From contig NZ_LZZT01000010.1 in the NCBI RefSeq assembly GCF_014170305.1, positions 186,001 through 250,000 on the forward strand: a stretch of 64,000 nt of DNA, given 5' to 3'. The position numbers were made by a program, and so were the translations under genes. Below the pieces are notes generated by a model, which was given only the letters and a program-made list of their open reading frames with translations, ran no database searches and was not told the origin of the DNA. This DNA is from Achromobacter sp. UMC71. GTDB taxonomy: Bacteria; Pseudomonadota; Gammaproteobacteria; Burkholderiales; Burkholderiaceae_B. Shown piece after piece: positions 17,747 to 26,013 of this stretch; within the stretch, counting starts at the first letter, position 1; the number at the start of each line of letters is the position of its first letter.

Positions 17747-18601
17747 GTGGCAACAGCGGCAAACACGGCGCCGTCCATTTCGGTGGACCGCCAATTCGAT
17801 TTCCGGGACGCGGACTTTACCCGCGTGCGCAAGATGATTCACGCGCGCGCCGGTATTTCGCTGGGCACGCACAAGCGCGAAATGGTCTACAGCCGGCTGG
17901 CGCGGCGTCTGCGGGCCCTGGGCCGGCAAGACTTCGGCAGCTATCTGGACCAGCTTGAAAACGAGCCCGACGCGGCCGAATGGGAAGATTTCGTCAATGC
18001 CTTGACGACCAACCTGACGGCGTTCTTCCGCGAATCGCACCATTTCCCGATCCTGTCGGAATTCGCGCAAAAGCGCGGCGGTCCGGTATCGGTATGGTGC
18101 TGTGCGGCGTCGACGGGCGAAGAACCGTATTCCATCGCCATCACCCTGGCCGAAGCGCTGGGCCCGCGGGCCAGCGGCTGCACCGTGCTGGCCACCGATA
18201 TCGACACCAATGTGTTGAACCGGGCGCGCACGGCGGTCTATCCGGCCGAACGGGTGGCCAAGATGGAAGACAGCCGGCTCAAGCGCTTTTTCCTGAAGGG
18301 CCGCGGCGCCAATGCCGGGCAGGTCCGGGTGCGCCCCGAGATCGCCGACATGGTGCGGTACGAAACGTTGAACCTGCTGGCGCCTTCCTGGCCGATCAGC
18401 GAGAAGTTCGACGTGATTTTCTGCCGCAACGTGATGATCTACTTCGACAAACCGACCCAGGCGAAGATTCTTGAGCGGTTCGTCCCGTTGCTCAAGCCGG
18501 GCGGCCTGCTGTTTGCGGGCCATTCCGAGAACTTCACCTATATCAGCCGGGATTTCCGTCTGCGCGGGCAGACAGTCTACGAATGCGCGGGTCGTGCGTA
18601 G
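17747..18601 (+). CDS. cheR: Chemotaxis protein methyltransferase CheR
   Basis: 284 residues from a GTG at 17747, 8 bp after the receptor gene. N-terminal helical domain (ADFTRVRKMIHARAGISLGTHKREMVYSRLARRL), then the SAM-binding domain with CCAASTGEEPYSIA, VLATDIDTNVLNRAR, FDVIFCRNVMIYFDKPTQ and LKPGGLLFAGHSEN. It methylates glutamates in the receptor signalling domains. The beta-subdomain that binds the receptor pentapeptide should be present by length; two receptors in the window carry such a tail. Confidence 0.97.
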   Translation: MATAANTAPSISVDRQFDFRDADFTRVRKMIHARAGISLGTHKREMVYSRLARRLRALGRQDFGSYLDQLENEPDAAEWEDFVNALTTNLTAFFRESHHFPILSEFAQKRGGPVSVWCCAASTGEEPYSIAITLAEALGPRASGCTVLATDIDTNVLNRARTAVYPAERVAKMEDSRLKRFFLKGRGANAGQVRVRPEIADMVRYETLNLLAPSWPISEKFDVIFCRNVMIYFDKPTQAKILERFVPLLKPGGLLFAGHSENFTYISRDFRLRGQTVYECAGRA

Positions 18602-18630
18602 GGCCTACGTAAGACCGAGGCGGCAAAACA

Positions 18631-19689
18631 ATGCAGAAAATAAGAGTTTTATGTGTGGACGACTCCGCGCTGGTGCGCGGGCTGATGACGGAGATCATCA
18701 ATAGCCAGCCGGACATGGAGGTGGTTGCGACCGCGCCTGATCCGCTGGTGGCGCGCGAGCTCATCAAGAAGCACAACCCCGACGTCCTGACGCTGGATGT
18801 GGAAATGCCCCGCATGGACGGGCTGGATTTCCTGGAAAAGCTGATGCGCCTGCGGCCGATGCCGGTGGTGATGGTGTCGTCGCTGACCGAGCGCGGCGGC
18901 GAAATCACGCTGCGCGCGCTGGAACTGGGCGCCATCGACTTTGTCACCAAGCCCAAGCTGGGCATCCGCGACGGGTTGCTGGAATACACCGAGCTCATCG
19001 CCGACAAGATCCGCGCCGCGTCGCGCGCCAAGTTGCGTGCGCCCAGCCCGCACGCCGCGCCCGCCGCGCCGTCGCCGATGCTGCGCCGGCCGCTGTCCAG
19101 CTCGGAAAAGCTGGTCATCGTGGGCGCGTCGACGGGTGGCACGGAAGCCATCCGCGAGGTGCTGCAACCCTTGCCGCCGGACAGCCCGGCTATCCTGATC
19201 ACCCAGCATATGCCCGCCGGCTTCACCCGGTCGTTCGCGCAGCGCCTGGATGCGCTGTGCGCGGTGACGGTGCGCGAGGCCGTGCACGGCGAACGCGTGC
19301 TGCCGGGCCACGTGTACCTGGCGCCGGGCGGCGAAACGCACATGCGCCTGGGCCGCAGCGGCGCCAATTACGTGATCGAGCTGGAAGCCAGCGAACCCGT
19401 CAATCGCCACCGCCCGTCGGTGGATGTACTGTTTAATTCCGCCGCCGTGGCAGCGGGCAAGAACGCCATCGGCGTCATCCTGACCGGGATGGGCAAGGAC
19501 GGGGCGGCCGGCATGCTAGCCATGCACCGCGCCGGCGCCCATACCATCGCCCAGGATGAAGCCAGTTGCGTGGTCTTCGGCATGCCCCGGGAGGCTATCG
19601 CGATAGGCGCGGCTGACGAAGTGGTGCCGCTGTCGGCGATGAGTGAGCGCATTCTGACTCGCCTGGGCGACCGGGGGCACCGCGTTTGA
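18631..19689 (+). CDS. cheB: Protein-glutamate methylesterase CheB
   Basis: 352 residues. Receiver domain first, with phospho-acceptor Asp56 ([12 protein letters not shown]), a linker rich in Ala and Pro (about 130-155), and the methylesterase domain with catalytic Ser167 ([11 protein letters not shown]), His193 ([10 protein letters not shown]) and Asp290 ([12 protein letters not shown]). It removes methyl groups from receptors and probably deamidates glutamines. It follows cheR by 29 bp. Confidence 0.97.
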   Translation: MQKIRVLCVDDSALVRGLMTEIINSQPDMEVVATAPDPLVARELIKKHNPDVLTLDVEMPRMDGLDFLEKLMRLRPMPVVMVSSLTERGGEITLRALELGAIDFVTKPKLGIRDGLLEYTELIADKIRAASRAKLRAPSPHAAPAAPSPMLRRPLSSSEKLVIVGASTGGTEAIREVLQPLPPDSPAILITQHMPAGFTRSFAQRLDALCAVTVREAVHGERVLPGHVYLAPGGETHMRLGRSGANYVIELEASEPVNRHRPSVDVLFNSAAVAAGKNAIGVILTGMGKDGAAGMLAMHRAGAHTIAQDEASCVVFGMPREAIAIGAADEVVPLSAMSERILTRLGDRGHRV

Positions 19690-19739
19690 CGCGGACGTCT
19701 CCCCGATCGGTCTCAAGCACATTTCTTTTGGAGTAGAAG

Positions 19740-20129
19740 ATGGTAGACAAGGGCATCAAGATTCTGGTGGTGGATGATTTCCCCACCATGCGGCGGATCA
19801 TCCGCAACCTGCTTAAAGAGCTGGGTTTCGAGAACGTGGATGAGGCCGAAGACGGCGCCATCGGCCTGGAAAAGCTGCGCAACGGCGGCTTCCAGTTCGT
19901 CGTGTCCGACTGGAATATGCCCAACCTGGACGGCCTGGAAATGCTCAAGCAGATCCGCGCCGATGCCGCCCTGGCTTCGCTGCCGGTGCTGATGGTGACG
20001 GCCGAGGCCAAGAAGGAAAACATCGTGGCGGCGGCCCAGGCCGGCGCCAACGGTTACGTGGTCAAGCCTTTCACCGCGGCGACGCTGGAAGAGAAGCTGG
20101 TCAAGATCTTCGAGAAAATTGCCGGCTGA
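19740..20129 (+). CDS. cheY: Chemotaxis response regulator CheY
   Basis: 129 residues, the same length and numbering as E. coli CheY: Asp12/Asp13, phospho-acceptor Asp57 ([12 protein letters not shown]), Thr87 ([11 protein letters not shown]) and Lys109 (GYVVKPF). It is the main motor-switch regulator that binds FliM when phosphorylated. A GGAG site precedes the ATG, and cheZ follows by 9 bp. Confidence 0.98.
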   Translation: MVDKGIKILVVDDFPTMRRIIRNLLKELGFENVDEAEDGAIGLEKLRNGGFQFVVSDWNMPNLDGLEMLKQIRADAALASLPVLMVTAEAKKENIVAAAQAGANGYVVKPFTAATLEEKLVKIFEKIAG

Positions 20130-20138
20130 GGTGCGTGA

Positions 20139-20771
20139 ATGAGCACGACGCAGAATGTTGACCCAGCGGAATCCCCGGATCTGATCCACCGCATCGCCTC
20201 GCTGACCCGCATGCTGCGCGACAGCATGCGCGAGCTGGGCCTGGACCAGGCGATCAAGGATGCGGCCAACGCCATCCCCGACGCCCGCGACCGCCTGCGC
20301 TACGTGGCGCAGATGACCGAGCAGGCCGCCAACCGCGTGCTGAACGCGACCGAGGCGGCCGGCCCGATCCAGGACGGCATGTCGCGTACGGCGCAGGCGC
20401 TGGATGCCCGCTGGCAGCAGTGGTACGACCAGCCGCAGGAACTGCCCGAGGCCCGCGAACTGGTCAAGGACACCCGCGCCTTCCTGCAGGACGTGCCCAA
20501 GCAGACCCAGCAGACGCAGTCCAAGCTGATGGAAATCATCATGGCGCAGGACTTCCAGGACCTGACCGGCCAGGTGATTATGCGCATGATGGACGTGGTC
20601 GGCGCGATCGAACGCGAGCTGCTGCAGGTGCTGCTGGACAACGTGCCGCAGGAGCGCCGCGACGAGGCCAACAGCCTGCTCAACGGCCCGCAGGTCAGCC
20701 CGCAAGGCAAGACCGACGTGGTCACCAGCCAGGACCAGGTCGACGACCTGCTGGCCAGCCTGGGCTTCTGA
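20139..20771 (+). CDS. cheZ: CheY-P phosphatase CheZ
   Basis: 210 residues. The long helical hairpin carries the catalytic pair in [12 protein letters not shown], Asp141 and Gln145, equal to Asp143 and Gln147 of E. coli CheZ. The C-terminus [14 protein letters not shown] is the CheY-binding helix. It dephosphorylates CheY-P. A strong terminator follows directly, closing the flhDC-mot-che run. Confidence 0.97.
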   Translation: MSTTQNVDPAESPDLIHRIASLTRMLRDSMRELGLDQAIKDAANAIPDARDRLRYVAQMTEQAANRVLNATEAAGPIQDGMSRTAQALDARWQQWYDQPQELPEARELVKDTRAFLQDVPKQTQQTQSKLMEIIMAQDFQDLTGQVIMRMMDVVGAIERELLQVLLDNVPQERRDEANSLLNGPQVSPQGKTDVVTSQDQVDDLLASLGF

Positions 20772-20780
20772 CCCGGCTCG

Positions 20781-20819
20781 GGCGGCGGCCGGGGCATCTC
20801 CCGGCCGCCGCCTTGCTTT
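20781..20819 (+). terminator. Strong intrinsic terminator after cheZ
   Basis: A 13-bp perfect stem (20781-20793 with 20800-20812), six-base loop GCATCT, followed by TTGCTTT. It separates the che operon from the soluble receptor gene. Confidence 0.8.
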
Positions 20820-20979
20820 ACCGGGCATGGTCGTATTCCCTAAGGGTAGGAAGCGGCATGCGCGGGTAGACTGCACAACCATAAGAATCGGGGCCAGCAG
20901 TAGGAGACAGGGTGCGTCCCCCGCGCCCAGGCAACGGATGCCCATAGAAGGCGATCCGGGCCGCACAAGGAGGTGCATC

Positions 20980-22527
20980 TTGGCCAGATCCGTATTCGCA
21001 TTCGGAGGCATCTGGGGTTTATTGCGCCGGCTCAATCGCGGCCGCGCTACGCTATCGGATCGTCCGCTATCCCTCAGTCCGGCCGCCTGGCCGCTGTACC
21101 GCTTCCTGGCGGGCATTCGCGGTCGCGTCGTGACCGTGCGGCAGTCCAGCATCGAAATCGCCCTGAACACCGCCCGCACCCAGTTCCAGGCGGGACGCTG
21201 CGCCGTGCTGGCCCAGGAACAGGCCCGCGCGGCCGAGGCCCTGGCTGCCAGCGGCGCGCAGATCGCGGCCCTGTCCGCGTCCACCTCGACCCATGCGCGC
21301 GAGATCGCGCAGGTGTCCGGGCAGAACTTGCAGGCGGCCGAGCAGGCGCTGGCGGAGCTGTCCGAGGTCAAGGAGCGGGTCGATCGCATGACCCGCGAGA
21401 TGGCCGCCTTTACCGAGGTGGTGGCGCAGCTGACCGGCCGTGCGCGCTCGGTGGGCGACATCAGCAAGCTCATCAAGGACATCGCGCTGCAGACCCAACT
21501 GCTGGCGCTGAACGCCGGGGTCGAGGCGGCCCGCGCCGGCGACGCCGGGCGCGGTTTCGCGGTGGTCGCCAGCGAAGTCGGTCGGCTGGCCGAGCGGGTC
21601 AACGCGGCCACCAGCGACATCGGCCGTCACACGGGCGAAATGCTGGAGCTGGTCGATTCGACCCAGCGCCAGACCGGCACGCTGCGCGAAGACGTGGACG
21701 CCTCGGGCGCGGTGCTGGACAAGACCCGCCAGGATTTCCAGAATTTCGTGCGCGATTTTGGCGCCATGAACCGCCAGGTGGGCGAGGTGGTGCAGGCCAT
21801 CGGCGAAGTCGACGCCACCAACCACGGCATGAGCCAGGACGTCAGCCGGATCGCCGCGCTGAGCGCCGACGTGCGCGAGCGCGTGGCCAGCATGTCGGGC
21901 GAGATCGACCGCATCCGGCGCCAGACCGAGAGCGTGCAGGAGGTGCTGTCCGACATGCGGACCGGCAACACGGCGTTCGACCGGCTGTCCGAGACGCTGG
22001 ATGCGTTCCGGCTGGCGGCGATCCGGTTGCTGGCGCATGCCGGCGAGCGTGGCCTGGACGTATTCGACCGCCACTACCAGCGCATCGCCGGCAGCGAGCC
22101 GCCGCGCTATCACACGGCCTACGACCGCGGCATCGACGAGGCATTGACGCGCTTGCTGGACCGGGTGCTGGAGGCGGTGCCGGGTGGCAGCTATACGTTG
22201 CTGGTGGACAAGCGCGGTTACGCGCCGGCCCACAACAGCCGCTATTCGCACCCGCCCAGCGGCGACCCGGCCCAGGACATCGCCAGGGTGCGCCACAAGC
22301 GGATCTTCGACGATCCGGTCGGCGCCCGGCTGGCCGCCAACACGGAAACCCTGCTGTTTCAGACGTATTCGCGGGACACGGGGGAGATCGTCAATGACAT
22401 TTCGGTACCCCTGTACCTGGACGGCGAGCACTGGGGCGCGGTGCGGATCGGGCTGGATTACGCGCGCTTCCAGGCCGCCCTGGAGGCCGCCGACCCTCAT
22501 CGGCGGCCGCTGGCCGCGGCGGGCTGA
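20980..22527 (+). CDS. Soluble chemoreceptor with N-terminal signalling and C-terminal Cache/PAS-like domain
   Basis: 515 residues from a TTG at 20980. The start is set by a consensus AGGAGG (20969-20974 region) six bases upstream; the frame is open to 20827 but nothing upstream looks coding. No membrane helix is evident. The receptor signalling domain comes first, with the tip [20 protein letters not shown] and the [18 protein letters not shown] segment. The C-terminal ~130 residues ([58 protein letters not shown]) look like a Cache- or PAS-type sensor. It probably reads an internal cue and works through the CheA/CheW encoded just upstream. Confidence 0.88.
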   Translation: MARSVFAFGGIWGLLRRLNRGRATLSDRPLSLSPAAWPLYRFLAGIRGRVVTVRQSSIEIALNTARTQFQAGRCAVLAQEQARAAEALAASGAQIAALSASTSTHAREIAQVSGQNLQAAEQALAELSEVKERVDRMTREMAAFTEVVAQLTGRARSVGDISKLIKDIALQTQLLALNAGVEAARAGDAGRGFAVVASEVGRLAERVNAATSDIGRHTGEMLELVDSTQRQTGTLREDVDASGAVLDKTRQDFQNFVRDFGAMNRQVGEVVQAIGEVDATNHGMSQDVSRIAALSADVRERVASMSGEIDRIRRQTESVQEVLSDMRTGNTAFDRLSETLDAFRLAAIRLLAHAGERGLDVFDRHYQRIAGSEPPRYHTAYDRGIDEALTRLLDRVLEAVPGGSYTLLVDKRGYAPAHNSRYSHPPSGDPAQDIARVRHKRIFDDPVGARLAANTETLLFQTYSRDTGEIVNDISVPLYLDGEHWGAVRIGLDYARFQAALEAADPHRRPLAAAG

Positions 22528-22734
22528 AGCCAGTAGGGCAGCGGCGGGCGGCGGGCAGCGGCCGTGCCGCCAGGGCCGCGGCCGCCCGACCATCGCGGGT
22601 CCGGCCGGCCGCATCCGGGAATAGCGCCGCTTTCCCCCCGTTTCTTGGCTTATCGCCCAAGGCCCAGGCCTCCTAGAATCTCGGCGGGCAGCTCGTAATC
22701 CGTCAATCCGCGAGCCGCAACGACACCGCAGAGC

Positions 22735-23889
22735 ATGGCCGAAGAAAGCGACCTCGAGAAATCCGAAGCCGCCTCTCCCAGGCGCCTGGAAAAGGCGCGC
22801 GAGGAGGGGCAGATTGCGCGTTCCCGGGAGTTGGGCACGTTCATGATGCTGGCCGCCGGTGTCGGGGCGATCTGGATGGGCGGCGGCTCGATTTATCAGG
22901 GACTGAGCGGGGTGCTGCGCAACGGGCTGGGGTTCGACCAGCGCGTGGTGACCGACCCCGGCGTGATGGTCGAGCTGGCGGTCAATGGCTTTGGCCACGC
23001 CCTGATGGTCGTCCTGCCGATTTTTGGGTTACTGGCGGTGATCGCCGTGCTGTCCAGCGTGCTGCTGGGCGGCATCGTCATCTCGGGCAAGCCGCTGTCG
23101 CCCAATTTCTCCAAGCTGAGCCTGTTCGCCGGGCTCAAGCGGATGTTCTCGGCGCAGACAGTGGTGGAGCTGGTCAAGGCGCTGGCCAAGGCCCTGCTGG
23201 TGGGCGGTGTGGCGGTGTGGATCATCTGGCGCTACCACGATGACATGCTGGGGCTGATGCACGTCGCGCCGACGGCGGCTTTGACCAAGGCCCTGACGCT
23301 GGTGGCGATGTGCTGTGCCTTCATCGTGGCGTCGCTGATGGTGATCGTGATGCTGGACGTGCCGTGGCAGGTCTGGAGCCACTTGAAAAAGCTGCGCATG
23401 TCCAAGGAAGACGTGCGCCAGGAACACAAGGAAAGCGAAGGCGACCCCCACACCAAGGCGCGCATCCGCCAGCAGCAGCGCCAGGCCGCGCGCCGCCGGA
23501 TGATGTCCGAAGTGCCCGGCGCGGACGTGGTCGTGACGAACCCGACCCACTACGCCGTGGCGCTGAAGTACGAAGAAGACAAGAACGGCGCGCCGCGCGT
23601 GCTGGCCAAGGGCACGGGGCTGATCGCGCTGAAGATCCGCGAGCTGGCCGCCGAGCACCGCATTCCCACTTTGGAAGCGCCGCCGCTGGCGCGCGCCCTG
23701 TATCAACACGTCGAGCTGGGCAAAGAAATCCCGGCCGAGCTATATACCGCGGTCGCGGAAGTGCTGGCGTGGGTATTCCAGTTGCGCTCATGGCGATCGG
23801 GATGGGGGGTCGAACCGACGGCGCCCAAGTCCCTGGCTGTGCCCGAGGCGCTGGACCCGCAGGCAAAAACCGCAGCACAAGGAGTTTAA
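22735..23889 (+). CDS. flhB: Flagellar export switch protein FlhB
   Basis: 384 residues. N-terminal basic region (ESDLEKSEAASPRRLEKAREEGQIARSRE in part), four membrane helices, then the cytoplasmic autocleavage domain with Asn269-Pro270-Thr-His, the same numbering as E. coli, which self-cleaves to switch substrate from rod/hook to filament. It ends in a short Pro/Ala tail. flhA follows after 3 bp. The 207 bp upstream hold GC-rich hairpins but no promoter I would assign. Confidence 0.98.
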   Translation: MAEESDLEKSEAASPRRLEKAREEGQIARSRELGTFMMLAAGVGAIWMGGGSIYQGLSGVLRNGLGFDQRVVTDPGVMVELAVNGFGHALMVVLPIFGLLAVIAVLSSVLLGGIVISGKPLSPNFSKLSLFAGLKRMFSAQTVVELVKALAKALLVGGVAVWIIWRYHDDMLGLMHVAPTAALTKALTLVAMCCAFIVASLMVIVMLDVPWQVWSHLKKLRMSKEDVRQEHKESEGDPHTKARIRQQQRQAARRRMMSEVPGADVVVTNPTHYAVALKYEEDKNGAPRVLAKGTGLIALKIRELAAEHRIPTLEAPPLARALYQHVELGKEIPAELYTAVAEVLAWVFQLRSWRSGWGVEPTAPKSLAVPEALDPQAKTAAQGV

Positions 23890-23892
23890 GGA

Positions 23893-26013
23893 ATGAGCGC
23901 TTTGCTCACCATGTTGAAAAGCAGCGGAGGCACGCACGCGCGCCTTCTGGCCGGTCCCGTCCTGATCGTGATGGTGCTGGGCATGATGGTGCTGCCGCTG
24001 CCCACGTTTCTGCTGGACCTGCTGTTCACCTTCAACATCGCGCTGTCGGTGATGATCCTGCTGGTGGCCATGTTCACGCGCAAGCCGCTGGATTTCGCCG
24101 CCTTTCCGGCCGTGCTGCTGTTCGCCACGCTGCTGCGCCTGTCGCTGAACGTCGCCTCCACCCGGGTGGTGCTGCTGCACGGCCATACCGGCCCGGACGC
24201 CGCCGGCAAGGTGATCGAGGCCTTCGGCCACTTCCTGGTGGGCGGCAACTTCGCCGTCGGCATCATCGTCTTCATCATCCTGACGATCATCAACTTCATC
24301 GTCATCACCAAGGGCGCGGGCCGGATTGCCGAAGTCGGCGCGCGCTTCACCCTGGACGCCATGCCCGGCAAGCAGATGGCCATCGACGCCGACCTGAACG
24401 CCGGCCTGATCGGCGAGGATGAGGCTCGCCGGCGCCGCGCCGAGGTCTCGCAGGAATCGGACTTCTTCGGCTCGATGGACGGCGCCAGCAAGTTCGTGCG
24501 CGGCGACGCCATCGCCGGCCTGCTGATCATGGCGATCAACATCATCGGCGGTCTGATCGTGGGCGTGGCCCAGCACGATATGTCGATGAGCGACTCGGCC
24601 CGCGTCTACACGCTGCTGACCATCGGTGACGGCCTGGTGGCCCAGATCCCGGCGCTGGTGATCTCCACCGCCGCGGGCGTGGTCGTGTCGCGCGTGTCGA
24701 CCGACCAGGACATCGGCCAGCAGATCATCAGCCAGCTGTTCTCGAATCCCGCCGTGCTGTTCCTGACGGCCGGCATCATCGGCATCATGGGCCTGATCCC
24801 CAACATGCCCCACGTCGCCTTCCTGACCCTGGCCGGCGGCCTGGCCTGGGGCGGTTGGGCGCTGCACAAACGGCGCAAGGCGGCCGAGCTGGCCGCCCGC
24901 GACGTGCCGCAGCAGGCGGTGACGCAGGCCCAGGCGGCCGCGGCCGAAGCCAGCTGGGACGACGTGTCGATGGTGGACCAGCTCGGGCTGGAGGTCGGGT
25001 ACCGCCTGATTCCGCTGGTGGACCATGCCCAGAACGGCGAGCTGCTGCACCGTATCCGCAGCCTGCGCAAGAAATTCGCCCAGGACGTGGGCTTTCTGCC
25101 GCCGGTCGTGCACATCCGCGACAACCTCGAACTCAAGCCCAACGACTACCGCATCCTGTTGTCTGGCGTCGAGATCGGCCATGGCGTGGCCATGCCCGGC
25201 CAGTGGCTGGCGATCGACCCGGGCGGCGTGACCATGCAGATCAAGGGCACGCCGACCACCGATCCGGCTTTCGGCCTGCCGGCGCTGTGGATCGACGGCA
25301 GCCTGCGCGACCAGGCCCAGGTGGTGGGCTATACGGTGGTGGATGCGGGCACCGTGGTGGCCACGCACTTGAACCACTTGATGCACCGCCACGGCTCGAA
25401 CCTGCTGGGCCGCCAGGAAGTCCAGCAACTGCTGGACCGCATCGGTCGCGACGCGCCCAAGCTGGTCGAGGACCTGGTGCCCAAGACCTTGTCGCTGACC
25501 GCGTTGCAGAAGGTGCTGCAGGGCCTGTTGGCCGAGGAAGTGCCGATCCGCGACATGCGCACCATCATCGACACCCTGTCCGAACACGGTCCGCGCCTGG
25601 CGGCGCTGGCGGCCGGTTCGGGCGGACAGCCGGACATCAACGAACTGATCGCGCTGACCCGCCGCTCGCTGGGCCGCGCTATCACCCAGCAATGGTTCCC
25701 GGGTGAAGGCGAACTGCGTGTGATCGGCCTGGACGTCAAGCTCGAACGCGTGCTGTCGCAGGCCCTGACCACCAGCGGCGGGCTCGAACCGGGCCTGGCT
25801 GACACGCTGCTGCGCGAGACGCAGGCCGCGGTCGAGCGCCAGGAATCGCAGGGCAACGCGCCGGTGCTGCTGGTGTCGCCGGTGCTGCGCGCGCCGCTGT
25901 CGCGCTTCCTGCGCCACCACTTGCCGCAGTTGGGTGTGTTGTCGAATACGGAAATTCCGGATGAGCGCATGGTCCGCGTGACCGCGCTGATCGGCGGAGG
26001 TAATGGTCAATGA
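23893..26013 (+). CDS. flhA: Flagellar export gate protein FlhA
   Basis: 706 residues. Eight membrane segments in the first ~340 residues, with the FHIPEP-family signature around residues 145-170 (GARFTLDAMPGKQMAIDADL) and the RRRAEVSQESDFFGSMDGAS stretch. The C-terminal cytoplasmic domain (from SMVDQLGLEVGYRLIPLVD) forms the nonameric docking ring for chaperone-substrate complexes. It overlaps flhF by four bases (ATGA), showing translational coupling. Confidence 0.98.
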   Translation: MSALLTMLKSSGGTHARLLAGPVLIVMVLGMMVLPLPTFLLDLLFTFNIALSVMILLVAMFTRKPLDFAAFPAVLLFATLLRLSLNVASTRVVLLHGHTGPDAAGKVIEAFGHFLVGGNFAVGIIVFIILTIINFIVITKGAGRIAEVGARFTLDAMPGKQMAIDADLNAGLIGEDEARRRRAEVSQESDFFGSMDGASKFVRGDAIAGLLIMAINIIGGLIVGVAQHDMSMSDSARVYTLLTIGDGLVAQIPALVISTAAGVVVSRVSTDQDIGQQIISQLFSNPAVLFLTAGIIGIMGLIPNMPHVAFLTLAGGLAWGGWALHKRRKAAELAARDVPQQAVTQAQAAAAEASWDDVSMVDQLGLEVGYRLIPLVDHAQNGELLHRIRSLRKKFAQDVGFLPPVVHIRDNLELKPNDYRILLSGVEIGHGVAMPGQWLAIDPGGVTMQIKGTPTTDPAFGLPALWIDGSLRDQAQVVGYTVVDAGTVVATHLNHLMHRHGSNLLGRQEVQQLLDRIGRDAPKLVEDLVPKTLSLTALQKVLQGLLAEEVPIRDMRTIIDTLSEHGPRLAALAAGSGGQPDINELIALTRRSLGRAITQQWFPGEGELRVIGLDVKLERVLSQALTTSGGLEPGLADTLLRETQAAVERQESQGNAPVLLVSPVLRAPLSRFLRHHLPQLGVLSNTEIPDERMVRVTALIGGGNGQ

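Noticed and set aside
20827..20979. Upstream extension of the soluble receptor
   Set aside because: The extra 51 residues are Arg-rich with no likeness to receptors, and the consensus AGGAGG points to the TTG at 20980.
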